A stretch of 64,000 nt of DNA, from positions 248,001 to 312,000 of the forward strand of contig CAVTHT010000008.1 of assembly GCA_963734575.1 (NCBI GenBank). The letters run 5' to 3'. The notes beneath the pieces were generated by a model. That model searched no databases. It had not been told where the DNA came from and was given only the letters and a program-made list of their open reading frames with translations. Positions 56,187 to 64,000 of this stretch are shown one piece after another. How positions within the stretch are numbered: the stretch's first letter is position 1; every line of letters starts with the position of its first letter. The translations under genes and the position numbers were made by a program. The stretch is from CAIWHR01 sp963734575 (GTDB taxonomy: Bacteria > Pseudomonadota > Gammaproteobacteria > Burkholderiales > Casimicrobiaceae).

Positions 56187-56204
56187 GCGCGGCCGAAGCC
56201 GCGC
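56187..56204 (-). terminator. Rho-independent terminator of the crystallin-fold gene
   Basis: On the minus strand GCGCGGC-TTCG-GCCGCGC is followed by TTTTCTTTT (56177-56186), 45 bases after the gene's stop. A stable UUCG tetraloop hairpin with a T-tract is a textbook terminator. Confidence 0.88.
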
Positions 56205-56249
56205 GTCGGTGCGTCACGCTGGCGGACCTTCGACCGGGATCATGCGCGG

Positions 56250-56684
56250 TCAGTAGCGTTCCCAGCGGCGGTCGCGCCGGTCGTAACGCCAGCCATCGCC
56301 GCGGTATTCATAGCGGTCGTCGTCCCGCGCGTACGGCCGATAGCCGCGATCGTCACGCCCGTAGTGGGCCGATTGTGCTTCCCGCACCGAGGAAACCCGG
56401 TCGTTCAGGCCCATCGCTCCCAGCGACGGGTAATCGCCTGGCGAAAGCACCACGCAGCGGCCTTCGAAGCGCGCGTCGGTACAGACTTCCCACGTTCCGT
56501 TGCGAACGCTGACCGAGGACGCGCGGTCATTGAAGCCGAAACGCTCGAAGTTCCACACATTGCGGTCGGTGGTGAACGAGCGTCCCTGGAAACCGTCATC
56601 CTGGTAGAACGTCACCTGGGCGGCGGCCGAGCCGGCGGCGAGAACCCCGGCGGCGAAAAGCAGCGTGCGAAGCGTCTTGTTCAT
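56250..56684 (-). CDS. Secreted beta/gamma-crystallin-fold protein
   Basis: 144 residues: signal peptide MNKTLRTLLFAAGVLAAGSA, then two Greek-key units. The first is VTFYQDDGFQGRSFTTDRNV with the F-x-G-x-x-F pattern; the second is WEVCTDARFEGRCVVLSPGD with YPSLGAMGLNDRVSSVREAQ. A tail rich in Asp, Arg and Tyr (RDDRGYRPYARDDDRYEYRG) follows. Such proteins may bind calcium or act in periplasmic stress; no ligand set is certain. AGGAG precedes the ATG. The gene is a single unit with its own terminator. Confidence 0.85.
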   Translation of the reverse strand: MNKTLRTLLFAAGVLAAGSAAAQVTFYQDDGFQGRSFTTDRNVWNFERFGFNDRASSVSVRNGTWEVCTDARFEGRCVVLSPGDYPSLGAMGLNDRVSSVREAQSAHYGRDDRGYRPYARDDDRYEYRGDGWRYDRRDRRWERY

Positions 56685-56834
56685 AAGCTCTCCTGTGTTC
56701 CATGCGCCGGCGAACCGGCGCATCTCGACATAGGCCATGGTAGGTCGAATGCCTCGCGATGGCGGTCGGACGATGCCCGAACCGCACGTGCGGCCAGCCC
56801 TACAGAGCATTGAAAAACAGGACGATATTGCCGA

Positions 56835-57890
56835 TCAGGCGATGCGGCTGTACCACGCGAGCGACAGGGCGCTCGACAGGAGAACGAGGAGGGCCGCGAC
56901 CGCCGTCGCGATGGCCGTGACTTCCGTTTCCTTGCGCTCCAGCACGAAGCGGCTGTTGAGCCGTTCGTACACCTTGCGCAGGTCCGCGGCCGTGCCGGCG
57001 TAGTAGAACTCGCCGCGGGTGATCTCGGCGATGCCGCGCAGCGTCTCCTCGTCGAAGCGCATGTAGATGGACATGCCTTCGTAGCCCGCGAGCCCACCCT
57101 CGGCGGTGCCGAAGCCGACGGTGTAGATGCGCACGCCGCGCTCGGCGGCGAGTCGCGCGGCGTCGAGCGGATCGGGACCGATGGTCCGCCGCCCGTCGGT
57201 GAGCAGGATGATCGCAGCCGACGGATAGGAGCCCGGTGGAACCGGTGCCGGCGCGGCCTTGGCGGCCTTCGGCTGCTCGTCGATGGAGCTGCCGCGCTGC
57301 TGCCGCTCGCGCGTGATGCCGCCGCCGCCCGCGAACGATCCCACCTCGATGCCCTGGTCGGGGAATAGCGTCGCCACCGCCACGATGATGGCACTGCCGA
57401 TCGCGGTGTGCCGTTGCACGTCGAGACGGTCGATCGCCTCGATGAGGTCCTCGTGGTTTTCCGTCGGCGCCTGCACGACCGACGCGGTGCCGGCGAACGC
57501 CACGATGCCGATGCGCACGTCCTTCGGCTGCTCGTTCACGAACTCCTTCGCGGCGGCCTGCGCGGCTGCGAGACGATTCGGCTCGACGTCGGTCGCGCGC
57601 ATGCTGAGCGAGACGTCGATGACCATGATGATCGTGCGCTGCTCCGACGGCAGCGTGACCACCGCCGTCGGCCGTGCGGTAGCGATGATCACGGCGGTGA
57701 GGCCGAGCAGGAAGAGCAGCGGCGGCACGTGACGGCGGAAGCGCTGGCCCGGACCGAGCGCGTCGCGCACCAGGCTCAAGCTCGCGTACCGCACGCCGGT
57801 GCGTTTGCGCCGCATGAGCCACACGTAGAACGCCACCAGCGCCGGAACGGCGAGCAGGAACCACAGCACGTGTGGCCACAGGAATTTCAT
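56835..57890 (-). CDS. BatA-like VWA-domain membrane protein
   Basis: 351 residues: two N-terminal helices (LWPHVLWFLLAVPALVAFYV and PLLFLLGLTAVIIATARPTA), a von Willebrand A domain with MIDAS DVSLSMRA, GTASVVQAPT and LLTDGRRTIG, and a C-terminal helix (AVAALLVLLSSALSLAWYSR). An Arg/Gln-rich insertion near residue 190-215 is unusual. In many bacteria BatA works with a MoxR AAA+ ATPase and DUF58 protein; none is nearby, so this copy is isolated. The frame is intact. Confidence 0.85.
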   Translation of the reverse strand: MKFLWPHVLWFLLAVPALVAFYVWLMRRKRTGVRYASLSLVRDALGPGQRFRRHVPPLLFLLGLTAVIIATARPTAVVTLPSEQRTIIMVIDVSLSMRATDVEPNRLAAAQAAAKEFVNEQPKDVRIGIVAFAGTASVVQAPTENHEDLIEAIDRLDVQRHTAIGSAIIVAVATLFPDQGIEVGSFAGGGGITRERQQRGSSIDEQPKAAKAAPAPVPPGSYPSAAIILLTDGRRTIGPDPLDAARLAAERGVRIYTVGFGTAEGGLAGYEGMSIYMRFDEETLRGIAEITRGEFYYAGTAADLRKVYERLNSRFVLERKETEVTAIATAVAALLVLLSSALSLAWYSRIA

Positions 57891-58260
57891 TGGCTAGAGA
57901 GTAGCCGATTCGCGCCCCGTTTGGGCTGCCGGAAGCCCCGCGCTGGTCGCTCGAGCGGCCCCCACCGTGTTGCACTGCGGCGCACGTGAGCACCCAGTAA
58001 CGGCGATGGCGAGCGAGCGGGCGCAGTGCGCCGCGGATTGGACCGGAAGACCGGCGCGGAGGTTCGGCCCGCATCGCGGCCGGACCTGCGACCTCCGAAC
58101 CCGTGCAAGCGCCTGATCGCACGAGGATCGCCGCGCCCGAGGACGTGGCCGCGTCCGCGGTCTGTGCAGGCAGACGGCGGTTTGTTGCGTTGGGTCAGTA
58201 CGGTTGGCGTCGTCGGGGCGGACAGTAGATCTGCCAAGCGGACTCCTAACCGCAAGAGCC
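57891..58260. other. Divergent intergenic region before the ABC/methyltransferase operon (370 bases)
   Basis: No supported gene. It must hold promoters for the VWA gene and the operon to the right, but I see no box pair good enough to name. Confidence 0.45.
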
Positions 58261-58983
58261 ATGGCTGTCCCCAGTACCACGGGTCCCGTCTTCGTCGCCC
58301 GGCACCTCACCAAGGTCTACCGCATGGGAGACGTGGCAGTGCACGCCTTGCGTGACGTGAGCTTCGAGATCGCCGAAGGCGCGTTCGTCGTGCTGCTCGG
58401 TCCCTCCGGAAGCGGCAAGTCCACGCTCCTCAACATTCTCGGCGGGCTCGACGCACCTACCTCCGGCGAAGCGCGCTGGCGCGACCACGATCTCGCGACC
58501 GCGAGCGAGGCGGAACTCACGCGCTATCGACGCGAGCACGTCGGGTTCGTGTTCCAGTTCTACAACCTGATCCCCAGTCTCACCGTGCGCGAGAACGTTG
58601 CGCTGGTCACCGACATCGCGACGCGGCCGATGCCGGTCGATGCAGCGGTCGACCTCGTCGGGCTGAGCGATCGGCGCGACCACTTTCCGTCGCAGCTCTC
58701 CGGCGGCGAGCAACAGCGCGTGGCGATCGCCCGGGCCATCGCCAAGCAGCCGGACGTGCTGCTCTGCGACGAGCCGACGGGTGCGCTCGACTACGTCACC
58801 GGAAAGGTCGTGCTGGACGTGATCGCGCGTGTCAATGCGGAACTGAAAACGACGGCGGTGGTGATCACGCACAACGCGGCCATCGCGGGAATGGCGGACC
58901 GCGTGCTGCACCTCGCCGACGGCCGCATCGCCTCGGAGACCGTGAACGAGCACAGGATCACGGCCGCGGAGCTCGCCTGGTGA
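58261..58983 (+). CDS. ABC transporter ATP-binding protein (MacB/LolD type)
   Basis: 240 residues: Walker A LLGPSGSGKSTLLNILGGLD, Q-loop FVFQFYNLIPSLTVRENVAL, signature LSGGEQQRVAIARAIAKQPD, Walker B VLLCDEPTGALD, and switch His in VVITHNAAIAGMADRVLHLA. The family powers FtsX-type permeases that move lipoproteins, peptides or lipids mechanically rather than through a wide channel. The ATG at 58261 is preceded by GCAAGAGCC. Its stop overlaps the permease GTG by four bases, so the two are coupled. Confidence 0.92.
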   Translation: MAVPSTTGPVFVARHLTKVYRMGDVAVHALRDVSFEIAEGAFVVLLGPSGSGKSTLLNILGGLDAPTSGEARWRDHDLATASEAELTRYRREHVGFVFQFYNLIPSLTVRENVALVTDIATRPMPVDAAVDLVGLSDRRDHFPSQLSGGEQQRVAIARAIAKQPDVLLCDEPTGALDYVTGKVVLDVIARVNAELKTTAVVITHNAAIAGMADRVLHLADGRIASETVNEHRITAAELAW

Positions 58984-61337
58984 GAGCGATCCACCGCAAG
59001 CTGCTGCGGGACCTGTGGGCGATGCGCAGCCAGGTGGTCACCGTCGCGCTCGTGGTGGCAAGCGCGTTCTCCGGATTCGCGGGCTCGATCGCGACGTATC
59101 ACACCCTCGAGCGTGCCCGCGACGATTTCTATGCCTCAGCCCGCTTCGGGCATGTGTTCGCCGACTGCAAGCGCGCGCCCCGGGCGCTGGAGGAGCGCAT
59201 CCTCGCGATCCCCGACGTCACCGACGCATCGACGACGGTCGCTTTCGACGTGCGCCTCAATGTCCCGGGGGTGGCCCAGCCCCTCGTTGGCCGGCTCGTG
59301 GGTATCGGGCCAGGCGGCGAGCGTGGCCTGGACGCACTGCTCATCCGGCGCGGCCGGGCACCGGATCCCGCCCGCACAGGAGAGGTCGTGATCTCCGAAG
59401 GGTTCAGCACCGTCCGCGGGCTGGCGCCCGGTCAGACATTGCGGGCGCTAATCAACGGCCGGGAGCAGCAGCTCGAGATCGTCGGCATCGGCCTCGCCCC
59501 GGACTACATCTATGCAACGCAGGGCGGTGCCTTTCCGGACGACCGCAACTTCGGCGTGCTGTGGATGGACCGCAAGCAGCTCGCCACCGCGTTCGAAATG
59601 GAAGGCGCGTTCAACCACGTGTCGCTGCGGATCGCCGATCCGCGATCGGAGCGCGCCGCCATCGCAGCGCTGGATGCGCTGCTCGAGCCCTACGGCGGCA
59701 TGGCCGCGCACGGCCGGGACGAGCAGACCTCGCACCGCATCCTGGCGCAGGAAGTCGATCAATGGAAGGTGATGGGAACGTTGATCCCCAGCATCTTCCT
59801 CGGCGTTGCCGCGTTCCTGCTGAACGTCGTGCTCCATCGGCAGATCAGCACGCAGCGCGAACAGATCGCCGCGCTGAAGGCCCTCGGGTATGGCAACGGC
59901 GCCATCGCGGCGCACTACCTGCAGCAGGTCGCAGTCGTGGTCGCGCTGGGCATCGCCACCGGCGTGGGTGTCGGCATCTGGTTCGGCAGAGCCGTGAGCG
60001 CACTGTACGCAGAATTCTTTCATTTCCCGGCCTATCGGTTCGAGCTTCCGCTGTGGGTGGCCCTGATCGGCATCGGGCTCACCGCAGGCGCGGCCCTTGC
60101 CGGGGCGACGGGCGCAGTGCTGCGCGCGGTCCGTCTCGCGCCAGCCGAAGCCATGCGACCGCCCTTCCCCGGTCGCTATCGGCCCGCACTCCTCGAGCGC
60201 CTCGGGCTGCGGCGATTGCCGGTCGCCGTGCGCATGACCATCCGCAATCTGGAGCGCCGGCCGCTGCGCGCATGCGTGACGACGTGCGGCATCGCCGCCG
60301 GCATGGCGATCATCATCTCGGGTCTCTTCTGGCGCGACGCGCTCGAAGACATCATCGCGGTGCAGTTCGAAGCAGCGCAGCGGGCCGACGGCATGGTGAC
60401 CCTCGTGGAGCAGCTGGACCGCCGCACTCTGCTCGAGATGCGACGCCTGCCGGGGACGCTGCGCGTCGAAGCCACGCGCGACGTGCCGGTCCGCATCGTC
60501 GCGCGCCACCGGACGTATCGCACCGTGCTGCAGGGCATCGGCGCCGACGGCGAGCTGCGGCGCCCCGTGGATCGCGCACTCCGGCGCGTGGCCCTGCCCC
60601 CGGAGGGCATGCTGCTCACCGACCGTCTCGCCGAGCGCCTGGGAGTTCTCCCGGGCGATACGGTGAGCGTCGAGGTGCTCACGGGCAAGCGACAACGACT
60701 CGTGATCACCGTGGCAGGCACCGTGCACGAGCTCATCGGCCTCTCGGCCTACATGGATCGCGAAGCGCTCGATCGCGCGCTCGGCGAAGGCGAGCGCATC
60801 TCCGGCTTCGCCGTGCGGCTCGATGCCTCCGCCAGCACCACGCTGTTCGCGGCCCTCAACGCTTATCCACGCGTGGCGGTCGTCGCGGGCAAGGCAGCGA
60901 TGCTGCAGAACTTTCGCGACACGACGGCGCGAAACATACTCTTCTTCACGGGCGTGCTCACCGCCTTCGCGGTCGTGATCGCTGTCGGCGTGGTCTATAA
61001 CCACGCGCGCATCGCCCTGCAGGAGCGCGCGTGGGAGCTCGCGAGCCTGCGCGTCCTCGGCTTCACGCGCGGCGAGGTATCGACCTACCTCCTGGGCGAG
61101 CTCGCGATCGAGACCGCCGTCGCCCTGCCTCTGGGCGGCATCCTCGGCTTCGCCCTGGCCTGGACGATCGTGCACCTCACGCACCAGGACATGATCGCGA
61201 TCCCGGTGATCGTAACGGCGCGCACCTATGCGTATGCGGCACTGACGATCCTCATTGCGAGCGGAGCGAGCGCGCTCATCGTGCGCCGTCGGATCGACCG
61301 GCTCGATCTCGTCGCCGTGCTGAAAACGAGGGAATGA
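58980..61337 (+). CDS. FtsX-type ABC permease (duplicated, MacB/LolCE-like superfamily)
   Basis: 785 residues. TM1 (VVTVALVVASAFSGFAGSIA) is followed by a periplasmic domain of about 215 residues and three helices (LIPSIFLGVAAFLLNVVLHR; QQVAVVVALGIATGVGVGIW; and a third near ALIGIGLTAGAALAGATGAV). The block then repeats with a second TM helix (TTCGIAAGMAIIISGLFWRD), a periplasmic domain and three final helices. This long, two-FtsX-domain layout is found in DUF214-type exporters. Starts at a GTG overlapping the ATPase stop and overlaps the adaptor gene at its own end. Confidence 0.9.
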   Translation: MRAIHRKLLRDLWAMRSQVVTVALVVASAFSGFAGSIATYHTLERARDDFYASARFGHVFADCKRAPRALEERILAIPDVTDASTTVAFDVRLNVPGVAQPLVGRLVGIGPGGERGLDALLIRRGRAPDPARTGEVVISEGFSTVRGLAPGQTLRALINGREQQLEIVGIGLAPDYIYATQGGAFPDDRNFGVLWMDRKQLATAFEMEGAFNHVSLRIADPRSERAAIAALDALLEPYGGMAAHGRDEQTSHRILAQEVDQWKVMGTLIPSIFLGVAAFLLNVVLHRQISTQREQIAALKALGYGNGAIAAHYLQQVAVVVALGIATGVGVGIWFGRAVSALYAEFFHFPAYRFELPLWVALIGIGLTAGAALAGATGAVLRAVRLAPAEAMRPPFPGRYRPALLERLGLRRLPVAVRMTIRNLERRPLRACVTTCGIAAGMAIIISGLFWRDALEDIIAVQFEAAQRADGMVTLVEQLDRRTLLEMRRLPGTLRVEATRDVPVRIVARHRTYRTVLQGIGADGELRRPVDRALRRVALPPEGMLLTDRLAERLGVLPGDTVSVEVLTGKRQRLVITVAGTVHELIGLSAYMDREALDRALGEGERISGFAVRLDASASTTLFAALNAYPRVAVVAGKAAMLQNFRDTTARNILFFTGVLTAFAVVIAVGVVYNHARIALQERAWELASLRVLGFTRGEVSTYLLGELAIETAVALPLGGILGFALAWTIVHLTHQDMIAIPVIVTARTYAYAALTILIASGASALIVRRRIDRLDLVAVLKTRE

Positions 61338-62545
61338 TGAGCGGACGGCGATGGCTGGCTCCCGTAGCGTGGGCAATGGCAGCGATCGCTGCGCTGGCGC
61401 TTTTCTGGTGGGCCTTCGCACCCCGGCCGGTCGAGGTGCAGGTCGTCGAGGTGCGCAAGGGCATGTTCGAGCGGACGCTCGAGGCCGAGGGCCGCACCCG
61501 GGTGCGCGACCGGTACGTCGTCTCTGCGCCCGTCGCCGGGCGGCTGCTGCGCTCGGGCCGCAAGCCCGGCGATCACGTGGCGCGAGGCGATCTTCTCGGC
61601 GTGATCGTGGCCAATCCGCCGTCTCTCATCGATACCCGCACGGCGCGCGAGCTCGAGGAGCGCCTCGGGGCGGCGGAGGCCGATCTCGAGAGAACGACGG
61701 CGACTGTCGGCCGGGCGGAGGCGGCGCTGCAGCTCGCAACGAGCGAGCTCGCCCGATGGCGCGACCTGAGCGCCCAGGGCTTTGCGTCCCGCCAGGCGCT
61801 CGATCGTGCCGAGCGCGACGTGGACATCCGGGAACGCGAGCTCGCGGCGGCGCGCCAGGAGCAGCACGGCGCGACCCACCAGCTCGCGCTCGCAAGGGCG
61901 GCACTGATGCGGGTCCGGCAGGAAGCCGCGGCTGGCGCAGCGCGCTGGGAACTGCGCGCGCCCGTCGCCGGGCGCGTGCTGCGCATCGTGCAGGAAAGCG
62001 AGACCGCGATCGCCGCCGGCGCGCCGGTGATGGAGATCGCCGACGCCGAGGCCCTGGAAGTGTTCGCGGACGTGCTCACCGTGGATGCCGTGACGATCCC
62101 TGCGAAGGCGGAGGTCGAGTTCCGTCGCGGCGACGGCGTCGCGCCGCTCAAGGGACGCGTGCGCCTCGTCGAGCCCGGCGCGTTCACCAAGCTGTCCGCG
62201 CTCGGGGTCGAGGAGCAGCGCGTCAACGTGGTGATGGATTTCGACGAGCCCGCAGCCGTGCCGCCGGCGCTGGGCGACGGATACCGGCTCGACGTCCGCA
62301 TCCTCCTCGAGCGGCGCGAGGACGCGCTCGTGATCCCCGTCACGGCACTGTTCCGCCAGGGCACGCGCTGGCTCACGTTCGTGCTGGAGGATGGCCATGC
62401 GCGGCTGCATCACGTCGACGTTGCCTCGCGCAGTGCCACGCTCGCGAACATCGCCGGCGGCCTCGTCCCGGCCGAGCGCGTCATCGTCTATCCCTCCGAC
62501 GCCCTCCGCGACGGCATCCGGGTACGCGAGCGCCGATCCGACTGA
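61334..62545 (+). CDS. HlyD/RND-type periplasmic adaptor (membrane fusion protein)
   Basis: 403 residues: N-terminal signal-anchor (VAWAMAAIAALALFWWAFAP), a split lipoyl domain (YVVSAPVAGRLLRSGRKPGD and WELRAPVAGRVLRIVQESET), an alpha-hairpin coiled coil between them (ELEERLGAAEADLERTTATV region), and a beta-barrel domain (VTIPAKAEVEFRRGDGVAPL). It would bridge the FtsX permease toward the outer membrane. The ATG overlaps the permease stop (ATGATGA). No outer-membrane factor gene is visible in the window. Confidence 0.9.
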   Translation: MMSGRRWLAPVAWAMAAIAALALFWWAFAPRPVEVQVVEVRKGMFERTLEAEGRTRVRDRYVVSAPVAGRLLRSGRKPGDHVARGDLLGVIVANPPSLIDTRTARELEERLGAAEADLERTTATVGRAEAALQLATSELARWRDLSAQGFASRQALDRAERDVDIRERELAAARQEQHGATHQLALARAALMRVRQEAAAGAARWELRAPVAGRVLRIVQESETAIAAGAPVMEIADAEALEVFADVLTVDAVTIPAKAEVEFRRGDGVAPLKGRVRLVEPGAFTKLSALGVEEQRVNVVMDFDEPAAVPPALGDGYRLDVRILLERREDALVIPVTALFRQGTRWLTFVLEDGHARLHHVDVASRSATLANIAGGLVPAERVIVYPSDALRDGIRVRERRSD

Positions 62546-62570
62546 ATGCCCCATTGCGAAAGGAGCATCC

Positions 62571-63788
62571 ATGCAGGTCACGCTTTCCGACCTGATCGAG
62601 CATCTCGGCGTGCGCGCCCGGATCCCGTTCGCCGTCGTGCTGCCCGATGGCGAGCGCCATCCCAGCCGCGACGACGAGGGATCCCCGTTGTTCGAGATCG
62701 TGTTCCGCTCCGATGCGGCGCTGCTCGCGACCCTGACGCGCGGGCACATGGGGCTCCTCGAAGCGTACTTCGACGAGCTCGTGGACATCCACGGCGACCT
62801 CGGTGCCGCGCTTGCGGCCGGGATGGCCGCGGGCTTCGACGTGAAGCTCAACGCGCTCACGCGGGTGGAAAACGAACTCCACGAGCTGCGCTTCTCCAAT
62901 CGCAGCCACGAGCATGCGAAGGCCAATGCGCGCGCGCACTACGGCCTCGGCGACGCCTTCTATCGCCTGTGGCTCGACGACCCGCTGATGATGTACACGT
63001 GCGGCTACTGGCCCGCGGGAACGCAATCGCTCGAAGAGGCGCAGCGGCGCAAGATCGACCACGTCTGCCGCAAGCTGCAGCTGACGGCCGGCGAGCGCTT
63101 CGTCGACATCGGCTGCGGCTTCGGCGGTTTCATGTTCCGGGCGCTGGAGACCACGGGTGCGCTCGGCACCGGCGTGAACACCACCACCGAGCAGGTGGAA
63201 TGGCTGCGCGCGGAGATCGCGCGCCGCGGACTGTCATCTTCGCTGGCGGTACGGGAGGCGGATTTCCGGGACGTCGATGACGCGTACGACAAGGTCGTGT
63301 CCATCGGGGTGCTGGAGCATGCCGGGCGGGACCAGCTGGCCGACGTCGTGCAGGCGCACGCGGACTTCCTGAAGCCGGGGGGCCTCGGCATGCTGCACTT
63401 CATCGGGCACGTCGGACGGTACGAGACCGAGCTCTTCATTCGCAAGCACGTGTTCCCGGGCGGATGGATTCCCAGCCTCGCGGAGGTGATCGTGGAGCTC
63501 GAACGCTGCGGACTCGAGGTGGTGGACATCGAGAACCTGCGCCGCCACTACGCGCCCACGCTCGACGCCTGGGCGGAGCGATTCGAACGCAACTGGGAAG
63601 CGATCCATGCACTGGATCCGACGCGCTTCACGGAGCGATTTCGCCGCATCTGGCGTGTGTACCTCATCGGCTGCGCCGAGATGTTCCGTTCGCCTGCCGG
63701 CTATACGCACCTCTTCCAGGTCGTGTTCAGCAAGGGCAACGCCACGCGGACCAGCTACCCGATGAGCCGGGCATTCCTGTATGAGTGA
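62571..63788 (+). CDS. Cyclopropane-fatty-acyl-phospholipid synthase-like SAM methyltransferase
   Basis: 405 residues. A short N-terminal lipid-binding domain is followed by the catalytic part: ARAHYGLGDAFYRLWLDDPL, YTCGYW with the conserved Cys, the SAM loop VDIGCGFGGFMFRALE, VVSIGVLEHAG, MLHFIGHVGRYETELFIRKH, FPGGWIPSLAEV and NLRRHYAPTLDAWAERFERN. It transfers a methylene or methyl from SAM to the double bond of an acyl chain. AAAGGAG stands before the ATG. It overlaps the following FAD-oxidoreductase gene by 8 bases. That pairing is known in actinobacterial 10-methyl fatty acid synthesis (TmsB with TmsA), so methyl-branching rather than cyclopropanation is possible. Confidence 0.9.
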   Translation: MQVTLSDLIEHLGVRARIPFAVVLPDGERHPSRDDEGSPLFEIVFRSDAALLATLTRGHMGLLEAYFDELVDIHGDLGAALAAGMAAGFDVKLNALTRVENELHELRFSNRSHEHAKANARAHYGLGDAFYRLWLDDPLMMYTCGYWPAGTQSLEEAQRRKIDHVCRKLQLTAGERFVDIGCGFGGFMFRALETTGALGTGVNTTTEQVEWLRAEIARRGLSSSLAVREADFRDVDDAYDKVVSIGVLEHAGRDQLADVVQAHADFLKPGGLGMLHFIGHVGRYETELFIRKHVFPGGWIPSLAEVIVELERCGLEVVDIENLRRHYAPTLDAWAERFERNWEAIHALDPTRFTERFRRIWRVYLIGCAEMFRSPAGYTHLFQVVFSKGNATRTSYPMSRAFLYE

Positions 63789-64000
63789 AACCCTTCCGGA
63801 CGAACGTGCCCGGCACGCGGCTCGCGAAGCGGCGGCCGTCGCACTTTTGCGGTCGCAGGACGGCACCGCAGCGGCCCCGCTGGGGCTCGCCAAGCGCACG
63901 TCGAATCTCTTTCGCGATCGCACCGGGACGGGCAAGTGCCGCATCGATCTCGGCGAGCTGCACCACGTCGTCGAAGTGGATCCTTCCGCAGGCTGGGTCG
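63781..64000 (+). CDS. FAD-binding oxidoreductase, N-terminal fragment (cut by window edge)
   Basis: 73 codons visible: MSETLPDERARHAAREAAAV, then LGLAKRTSNLFRDR and IDLGELHHVVEVDPSAGWV. The last part resembles the start of a PCMH/FAD-binding-4 domain, in which a strand-loop before the FAD-binding segment reads like hVVxVDPxAG. The ATG lies inside the end of the methyltransferase gene. By position and partial sequence it may be a TmsA-like reductase that reduces a methylene to a methyl branch; the active-site part is outside the window, so this is unproven. Confidence 0.6.
   Translation, partial: MSETLPDERARHAAREAAAVALLRSQDGTAAAPLGLAKRTSNLFRDRTGTGKCRIDLGELHHVVEVDPSAGWV

Overview
The window is a chromosomal stretch of a high-GC Gram-negative bacterium, most likely an uncultured or little-studied betaproteobacterium. 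The evidence is gene order and gene content: queA-tgt-yajC-secD-secF; hrcA and hemH beside grpE-dnaK-dnaJ with nadK-recN on the opposite strand; a glrK-qseG-glrR (QseE/G/F) signalling module; lipoproteins and outer-envelope enzymes. There is no phage, insertion sequence, plasmid function or CRISPR array. The content is almost all core housekeeping plus a few accessory blocks.

Layout. 1-6.3 kb: the start of aroC, a sirtuin deacylase, a DUF2339 membrane protein, a fused lysophospholipid flippase/acyltransferase and its ArsR-type regulator. 6.5-12.7 kb: thyA and folA flanking the glrK-qseG-glrR module, then a DUF4337 protein. 12.8-18 kb: tRNA-Leu(CAA), a secreted DUF5648 protein with a duplicated N-terminal module, and a 1124-residue MalT-like ATPase fused to a SARP/BTAD-type regulator. 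18-24.3 kb: queA, tgt, yajC, secD, secF and a DedA protein. 24.3-33.4 kb: purB, small unknowns, an MHS-family transporter, acs, a UPF0114 protein and class I fumarase. 33.8-38.7 kb: a GGDEF-EAL protein, a MocA-like transferase, an orphan amino-acid-type binding protein and a glycine-rich membrane protein. 39-46.9 kb: dnaJ, dnaK, grpE, hemH, an NTF2-like protein, hrcA and nadK. 47-56.7 kb: recN, pbpG, an Atm1-type ABC exporter, a ClsB-like phospholipase D with its EEP-family partner, glutamate dehydrogenase, a hemerythrin and a crystallin-fold protein. 56.8-64 kb: a BatA-like VWA protein and then a tightly overlapping operon of ABC ATPase, FtsX-type permease, HlyD-type adaptor, cyclopropane-synthase-like methyltransferase and the start of an FAD-binding oxidoreductase.

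Several genes work together. The heat-shock block has two sigma-32-like promoters (before grpE and before dnaK), and a strong hairpin plus a palindromic repeat array separates dnaK from dnaJ. Acs and the sirtuin are a known enzyme/deacylase pair. The final operon looks like lipid methylation (possibly methyl-branched fatty acid synthesis) joined to an export machine, and it is the best candidate for an under-described system.

A warning on sequence quality: at least a dozen conserved genes are broken by single-base frameshifts while their motifs stay intact in neighbouring frames. The breaks are densest at 46.4-48.7 kb and 50.6-54.3 kb. This looks like indel error in the assembly rather than gene decay. 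Coordinates of those genes are spans across frames. Most remaining long open frames in this GC-rich DNA are shadows of the genes listed.
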